From Euphorbia lathyris (Eukaryota > Streptophyta > Magnoliopsida > Malpighiales > Euphorbiaceae), in contig NC_088915.1 in assembly GCF_963576675.1 (NCBI RefSeq), positions 82,841,501 to 82,905,500 of the forward strand: a stretch of 64,000 bases of DNA. Reading direction: 5' to 3'. Of this stretch, positions 57,705 to 64,000 are shown piece by piece; positions within the stretch are counted from its first letter, which is position 1; every line of letters starts with the position of its first letter. The position numbers and the translations under genes were made by a program. The notes below the pieces were generated by a model that ran no database searches, had not been told where the DNA came from, and saw nothing but the letters and a program-made list of their open reading frames with translations.

Positions 57705-59324
57705 GATTTTAAGAGTGTTTAATTAAACTGAGAGTGAGAAAGAGTAAACGTATGTTATTCATTTGCTTTAAAGTATAACAATATAAATTTATAGGCCTTT
57801 TAATTTATTTCAGATTGCTCCCACTATTTTGCCAAATTAATAACCCTCCATATTAATTCGAAGAATTTCACAAATCCTTTAGTGAGCTAGGATCCTAACT
57901 CCTGAGATTTCGCCTTGACTTTGGCCAACAAGCTAGTCCCATTTGTTAGGTAGATTCATGCAATCAATCACATCTCGAATGTGATTCCTAGGTTATTGGG
58001 TTACTAACCACATTAGTAACTAATATGTCATTCATATTAATCCCAACCATTTTGTCCATTAGTTTATGACAACATGAGTTTGCCCATCCAATTATCATAA
58101 TCTAATTTAAGTATTACCCCATATTCATGAAAGAACGATTTTTGATAATCCAGGTGTTACCATAAGACCCCGAGCTTGACTTTAGCCAACAACCCAAAGG
58201 CCCCCAGTACTGCCGGCTGAATTATAATATTAAGGAGGGGCAACCGATTTTAATAACTTGCTTATTTACTTAACTTTTTAATGAGGGATTTTTATTTAAG
58301 TCTCATAATCTAACTTAGTCTTGATTTGTTTTAGCATACATCAGACACACATACATACATACATTGGCGTTATGGACATATCATCTAAATTATTCCGTCG
58401 AGCCAGAGACGGAATAAAAGGCCAAACCTAAGAAAATACTAACTATTACATATTTCTCTTTAGGTCCTCCGTCTTCTCCATGGCGCCTTGAAATTACATA
58501 TTAATTTCTATACTACTAAAAGAAAACTTCAATTGAATTGAAGGGAATTAGATGAGAGGAGAAATTACAATAGATAGTAGAAAGGCAGGACGCGCATGCC
58601 CTATTTCAAAAATACCAAAAGACTAAAGAGAGGGTCCAAATATGTCCATAACTCCAAATATGCATAGACTCAATTAAATAAATTTAATTGGTTGATTACA
58701 TAACTATCTTATGTAATATTTATGTTAATCACATTAACTTATCAAATTAACTTTCATCCAATTTTACTTCTAATAGTTTCGTATCTTTTATATTAATCCT
58801 TAGATTAATATAACTATACAAAACGTTAATTATGCACGTCCCATTTATTTTGATTTTAATTCATTTAACATTTTGATTTACAAATTGGTAAAACAAACTT
58901 TTAAACAAATTTTCATTCGATAATCAAAACAGAAAACTATCAATTTCTGAAACATATATATTTAAATATAAAAACGATTTTAAATATATATATCAGTTCT
59001 AAAACGGTTTTAAAACGATTTTCAGAAAATAGGAAAAACTACTATAGATTTCCGTTTTATCTTTAGAATTAATGAAACTGATTTTTATCAATCTAACTAT
59101 AAAACTAATAGATTTCGTTATCATGATTATCAACCAAAATAATTAGGAACATATGCATAATCTATTTTAATTAACACTTAATTAAAACTTATTTATCCTT
59201 AGGATTTAATTAAACAAAACTTATTTATCAATTAACCTAACCATAAATATTTATTCAATCCTATTGAAAAACTTCTAAATTTTCATATATGAAATAACAG
59301 ATTTAACGATGGCTCTGATACCAC
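57705..59324 (-). other. Element B: leader and primer-binding site
   Basis: About 1.6 kb of AT-rich leader without a recognisable frame. At 59308-59323 the minus strand reads TGGTATCAGAGCCATC, the initiator-Met primer site, one base from the LTR end. This fixes the element's orientation. Confidence 0.85.
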
Positions 59325-61255
59325 TGAAGGAAAATAGGCAAATGTTTGGCAGCGGAAATATAAAAATTTTAACCTATTTCCTTAAACCAAGATCCGTTAA
59401 TCGTTATTTCATACAAGGAATGATAGAAGGAAATACCTTTTAGAAGAACTATCTACTGTTGGTAGCGAAGTGCCCTCAACTCTAGTTCCGAGTTCATGAG
59501 CACAAACCAAAAGACAAGATCAAACAAGTTAGAATCTCAACCAATGAATAGCAACCAAAATAGATTGCCTCTAACAAATCAACACAAGATCAAGGATAAA
59601 GAGAAAGAGATGAAATCAATAGAATGGAAGCGAGCGGAGCAATTTCTTCCTCTACAATAGACTGGTCGAAATTCTCTCTCTGTTCCGGATTAACCCAATA
59701 TACCTATAAGGGGGGATATATATAGCCTCTTGTATCTAAAACCTTAGTTAGATAGAATTAGGTTACTTCTTTTGAGTTTTATTCTAAAATAAAACTTCAT
59801 AAATATTATCTATGGTTTTTAGATAACTTCTTTATAGTTTTATTCTAAAATAAAACTTCGTAAATATTATCCACAGTTTTAGATAACTTCTTTATAGTTT
59901 TATTCTAAAATAAAACTTCATAAATATTATCTAAAGTTATATCTAAATATAAAGATAACATTAGGTTGTTTGGTAAAATAATATTTAGAAGCATTTAACC
60001 ATTTTAAACCTTCTAACTTAATTATTCAATAATTATAATCTAATCATAATTGACTAAAATAAATTAATTCTCATATGTATATATATATATATAATACATG
60101 TATTTCCCCTTTTTCTATTTGGGCCTTTATATTGGGCTTCCATCTATTAATTAACATCCATTCCTCTTTTGGTTCCAAGTCTTATGTGTGACCCATTAGG
60201 TTCTTACTACTTCTGGCCGTATGCAACTATTAAATTAATTTCTTCAAGAATTATATTTAATCCTTGCATAACGGAATGATGTACTGAGTATGTTATTGGC
60301 AAGTCTGTAATCATTCCCCCAGAGTCCGTTAAGAAGACAGGTTGAATCTGTCGTTAACCTTTCCGTATTAGTTACGGTATAATTCGATCCTTTATCAACT
60401 ACATCCTTGAACAGAATCTTATGACTATGGATAATGTCAAGTCACATATAGCGAGACGTTCGTTTTACTTGTACAGGCCGAGTCAACTCAAAAGATAGGT
60501 TAAGTGAAATCTGTATTTCTTACTCTTAAGCTATCACCTTGCAAGGATTTAGAGTCGAGTCTTCCACAAGTGATCCTTGGATGTATCTCCCATTAATCGG
60601 GAGTGATAAATGCTCAATCCAATGTATAACTACCCTGACATTACCTCTTGTGACACCCAACCTTTGCAGTTCACACCCCAGAGTCATCTCTGTTAAGGAT
60701 CGTGGGACCGCAGGATCAAAGTCTCACATTCAGTAATTCAGGATGACCAATTAACATTCCTTTGAGTCTGAGGATTAGTTATGCCTATTAATACCAATGA
60801 GATGAACATGTGACAAGGATGAATCTACCCATCCTGTTATCTCAAATCGGATCCCCAATCCTAATGAACGACGTTTCATCGGATCTATGTAACTGTCCAG
60901 ATATCTATATATATGAAGATTGTGAGATCAGCTTTCTGTCGGACAGAAGACATTGTTACATACAAGTCTCAACTGTGATATATCAATCCTAAACATATCA
61001 CTTGACTTGGGGTGGTTTTAAGTTTATTAGTTTATTATAAAGTTTTGTCTCACTTCATGCTTGTATGAACACTTTATAATCACTTTAAACAAACTTACGG
61101 ATTTCCTTTTATTAGACTTTATTTAGTGCTTAAAGGGATTGCCTTTATATAGTTATAAAACATATATCTCATTAAAACAAATGATATAAAGAACAATTCA
61201 TTTACATTAAGTTTGTATCCTGCAACAATTGTCTATAGGACACTAAACCCCAACA
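59325..61255 (-). repeat. Element B: 5' LTR
   Basis: 1,931 bp; on the minus strand it runs TGTTGGGGTTTAGTG to CTATTTTCCTTCA. It is nearly identical to the split 3' LTR; the main difference is a short TA run (about 60073-60093) where the 3' LTR has 37 units. CTATATATAT on the minus strand near 59717-59726 could be its TATA box. Confidence 0.9.
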
Positions 61256-61260
61256 CGGCC

Positions 61261-61662
61261 TCCCCTATTCTTCGTGTCTAACTATAGCTTCTGGAAGAAT
61301 AGGATGAAAAATTTCATTCAGGCTACAAATATGAGTGCCTGGCTATCTATAGTGCAAGGCCCATTTGTACCTGTCGAAGTTGTGGCTGGCCAAACAGTTG
61401 TAAAAGCTGAGGCCAAATGGATAGAGGATGATCTCAAGAAGCTTCAAAATCACGCTTCGGCTATTAATATGCTTCACTGTGCGCTCGATGCTGCAGAATA
61501 TAATAAAATTTCAGGTTGTGAGTCGGCGCAAAAGATCTGGAAGAAGCTGGAGGTCACCTACGAAGGAACCAATAAAGTAAAGGAGTCCAAGGTGAACCAG
61601 CAGATGAGACTGTACGAGCTGTTCGAGATGAACAATGATGAGGGCATATCTGACATGAATGC
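61261..61662 (+). pseudogene. Element A2: gag, middle part
   Basis: Resumes gag after B: FWKNRMKNFIQATNMS, AQKIWKKLEVTYEG, NQQMRLYELFEM and SDMNA, parallel to A1 at 49600-49975 with small differences. It is cut again at 61662 by C. The left-side pentamer for C is AATGC. Confidence 0.88.
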
Positions 61663-63732
61663 TGTTGGAAATAGGGCTAAGGTATAGCAGCGGAAATATA
61701 AAAATTTTAGCCTACTTCCTTTTAACCATAGGATCCGTTAATCGTTATTTCATATAAAGAGGGATAAGAAGATATACCTTTCGATGATCAATCTACCGTT
61801 GCAAACGAAGTGCCCACAACTTGAAAGGAGATGTAAACTGTTTACCAATCTGCCCCTATTCGAAATAGACCTTCCAGACCTCCGAACGACGATCCCTTCG
61901 GTGGAAACGTGGAAGAATGTGTCCAGAAGCTACTGTATAAATATTGCGACGATCCGACGGTTCAATCTCCAGGAATCCTCGAAATAGTGAACTGACCTAA
62001 TGTAGGCGAAGAAAAACGAATTTCTCCCTTTTGATTGTTTTTCTTCTTTCATGAACACGGTGAGGTTAAATTAGAATCAACCCTTATGAGATGTAACCAA
62101 AATAGATTACCTCTAATTAACCAACACAAGATCAAGGAGAAAGAGGGATGAATTAGATTAATCAATCGATGGAATGCCGAATGAATTCTTGTCCACGAAC
62201 TTGGGGATGGGAATTCACTTTCTCTCTCTTAATGCCAATTTCGAAAATCACATAGAGAGGTAGAGGAGGCATGGGTCGAAATTCCAAGGGTAGGGGATAT
62301 ATATATCTTAGCTTGTCTCTAAACCCTAGTTAGATAGGATTAGGTTACTTAATAGCAATCCAATTCGGAATAGGATTTCTAATTATTATCTTACTATATA
62401 TCTAATATAATTAGGATAATAATAAGTAACCTAGTTAGATAATAATAGGAGGACATTAATCCAATTAATAACTCCTAACTTGATTATCTCTTAATTAATT
62501 TAATTTCACAATCCTAATCCAATTAGGAAGAGTGGAATAAATTAATTCCCTTCCTTTAATACATATAATTTCGACCACCCTATCCAAGTGGGCCTTACTG
62601 GGCTCAATTGGGCTTCCATCTATTAATCAGATTCATCTCTCTTTTGTTTCCAAGTCTTATGTGTGATCCATTAGGTCCTTACTACTTCTGGCCGTATGCA
62701 ACTATTAAATTAATTTCTTCAAGAATTATATTTAATCCTTGCATAACGGAATGATGAACAGAGCATGTTATCGGCATGTCCGTAATCATTCCCCCAGAGT
62801 CCGTTAAGAAGACAGGTTGATTCTGCCGTTAACCCTTCCGTATTAGTTACAGTATAATTCGATCCTTTATCAACTACATCCTTGAACTGAATCTTATAAC
62901 TATGGATGATGTCAAGTCATATATAGCGAGACGTTCGTTTTACTTGTACAGGCCGAGTCAACTCAAATAGATAGGTTAAGTGAAATCTGTATTTCTACTC
63001 TTAAGCTATCACCTTGCAAGGATTTAGAGTCGAGTCTTCCACAAGCGATCCTTGGACGTATCTCCCATTCGTCGGGAGTGATAAATGCTCAATCCAATGT
63101 ATAACTACCCTGACATTACCTCCTGTGACACCCAACCTTTGCAGTTCACACCCCAGAGTCATCTCTGTTAAGGATCGTGGGACCACGCGATCAAAGTCTC
63201 ACATTCAGTAATTCAGGATGACCAATTAACATTCCTTTGAGTCTGAGGATTATTTATACCTATTAATACCAATGAGATGAACAGGTGACAAGGACGAATC
63301 TACCCATCCTGTTATCTCAAATCGGATCCCCAATCCTAATGAACGACGTTTCATCGGATCTATGTAACTGTCCAGATATCTATATATGTGAAGCTTGTGA
63401 GATCAGCTTTCTGTCGAACAGAAGACATTGTTACATACAAGTCTCAACAGTGATATGTCAATCCTAAACATCTCACTTGACTTGGGGTGGTTTTAAGTTT
63501 ATTAGTTTATTATAAAGTCTTGTCTCACTTCATGCTTGTATGAACACTTTATAATCACTTTTAACAAACTTACGGATTTCCTTTTATTAGACTTTATTTA
63601 GTGCTGTAAAAGGGTTTGCCTTTATATAGTTATCAAACATATATCTTATTAAAACAAATGATATAAAGAACAATTCATTTACAATAAGTTTGCATCCTAC
63701 AACCATTGTCTTTAGGACACTAAACCCCAACA
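61663..63732 (-). repeat. Element C: 3' LTR (relative of B)
   Basis: The plus strand runs TGTTGGAAATAGGGC to AAACCCCAACA, about 2,070 bp. The right half (from about 62640) closely follows B's LTR; the left 900 bases are largely different. The polypurine tract follows on the right, so this is the 3' LTR of a minus-strand element. Confidence 0.88.
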
Positions 63733-64000
63733 TACTCCCACTTGGACTAAAGCCAATTGTTTCTAAAACTTATCCCAGTAGAAGTCAAATGATGATCATG
63801 TACTTTCTGGGCTAACGACTTTGTCAACGGATCTGCAACGTTGTCCTCGGTAGGTACTCTTTCTATTCTCACATCTCCTCTAGCCACAATCTCTCTGATG
63901 ATGTGGTATCGCTTTAGGTAGTGTTTGGATGCATTATGAGACCTTGGTTCCTTTGCTTGCGCAATGGCTCCATTGTTATCACAGTACAGAGTAATGGGAT
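63733..64000 (-). pseudogene. Element C: PPT and end of RNase H, partial
   Basis: Same sequence as 54141-54410 in B: minus-strand polypurine tract, short untranslated part, then the last codons of RNase H (CDNNGAIAQA region), running off the window edge. Its 5' part and second LTR are outside. Confidence 0.8.

Larger units (their letters stand above)
46382..61255 (-). mobile_element. Element B: minus-strand Copia retrotransposon
   Basis: LTRs are at 59325-61255 (5' in its own sense) and 46382-48005 plus 53780-54140 (3', split by A1). The flanks are CGGCC at 46377-46381 and 61256-61260. Without the A1 insertion the element is about 9.1 kb. On the minus strand the order is primer site, leader, gag, integrase, RT, RNase H and polypurine tract. 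A protease region is not visible between the gag end and integrase. Several frameshifts and stops make it non-autonomous. Confidence 0.9.
25414..64000 (+). mobile_element. Element A2: Copia retrotransposon hosting D, B and C
   Basis: A plus-strand member of family A whose visible parts are scattered: 5' LTR 25414-26344 plus 45842-46239, primer-binding site 46242-46253, gag start 46301-46381, and gag continuation 61261-61662. It is split by D (in the LTR), B and C (in gag). The rest, including pol and its 3' LTR, must lie past 64000. The left-flank pentamer is AGATA, inside A3. Confidence 0.85.

Overview
The window is nuclear DNA from a flowering plant, probably a eudicot. It is AT-rich and intron-bearing. 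It contains plant Copia and Ty3 (Tat-type) retrotransposons, a plant L1-type LINE, a tRNA-derived SINE, a probable Helitron, MITEs, hAT remnants and a fragment of a cytokinin-receptor histidine kinase. Nothing in the sequence identifies the species. I see no complete, clearly functional single-copy host gene; almost everything is mobile DNA.

Left part (1-23,117). A block of about 5 kb occurs twice in direct orientation (456-5,747 and 12,822-17,420). Each copy holds a long inverted repeat, broken hAT transposase exons and a Tourist-type MITE. Copy 2 keeps a near-complete hairpin with arms of about 1 kb around a 0.3 kb loop; copy 1 is rearranged. Between the copies lie a perfect-looking hairpin MITE and a probable non-autonomous Helitron on the minus strand (6,877-11,991), which carries internal tandem repeats and a nested MITE. 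Next come a SINE joined directly to a 5'-truncated LINE ending in poly(A) at 20,768, and a three-exon 3' fragment of an AHK4-like cytokinin receptor (21,860-22,970) that keeps both receiver-type domains but no kinase.

Right part (23,118-64,000). This is one nested stack of LTR retrotransposons, readable from 5-bp target duplications. A minus-strand Copia element (A3) was hit by a plus-strand member of the same family (A2). A2 then received a 19.5 kb Tat-type Ty3 element (D, 26,345-45,836, duplication AGAGC) in its 5' LTR. It also received a minus-strand Copia element of another family (B, 46,382-61,255, duplication CGGCC) and a relative of B (C, from 61,663) in its gag gene. B's 3' LTR was finally hit by a third family-A element (A1, 48,006-53,774, duplication TAACT). 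A1's LTRs differ at about 4 of 1,130 bases, so it is young.

Element D is the most interesting object. Its gag plus gag-protease frames contain four successive capsid-like units. Three hairpin modules of the same design, with GAAA-like loops, follow its pol stop. On the opposite strand, between pol and the 3' LTR, is a six-exon gene model (39,115-42,021). It has five canonical phase-0 introns, its own TATA box and CT-rich leader, and plant mobile domain (aminotransferase-like) features. It is interrupted by only two in-frame stops. Upstream of that gene is an array of fourteen 39-bp repeats. The 5' LTR of D has a GC-rich palindrome array upstream of its TATA box that is mostly missing from the 3' LTR.
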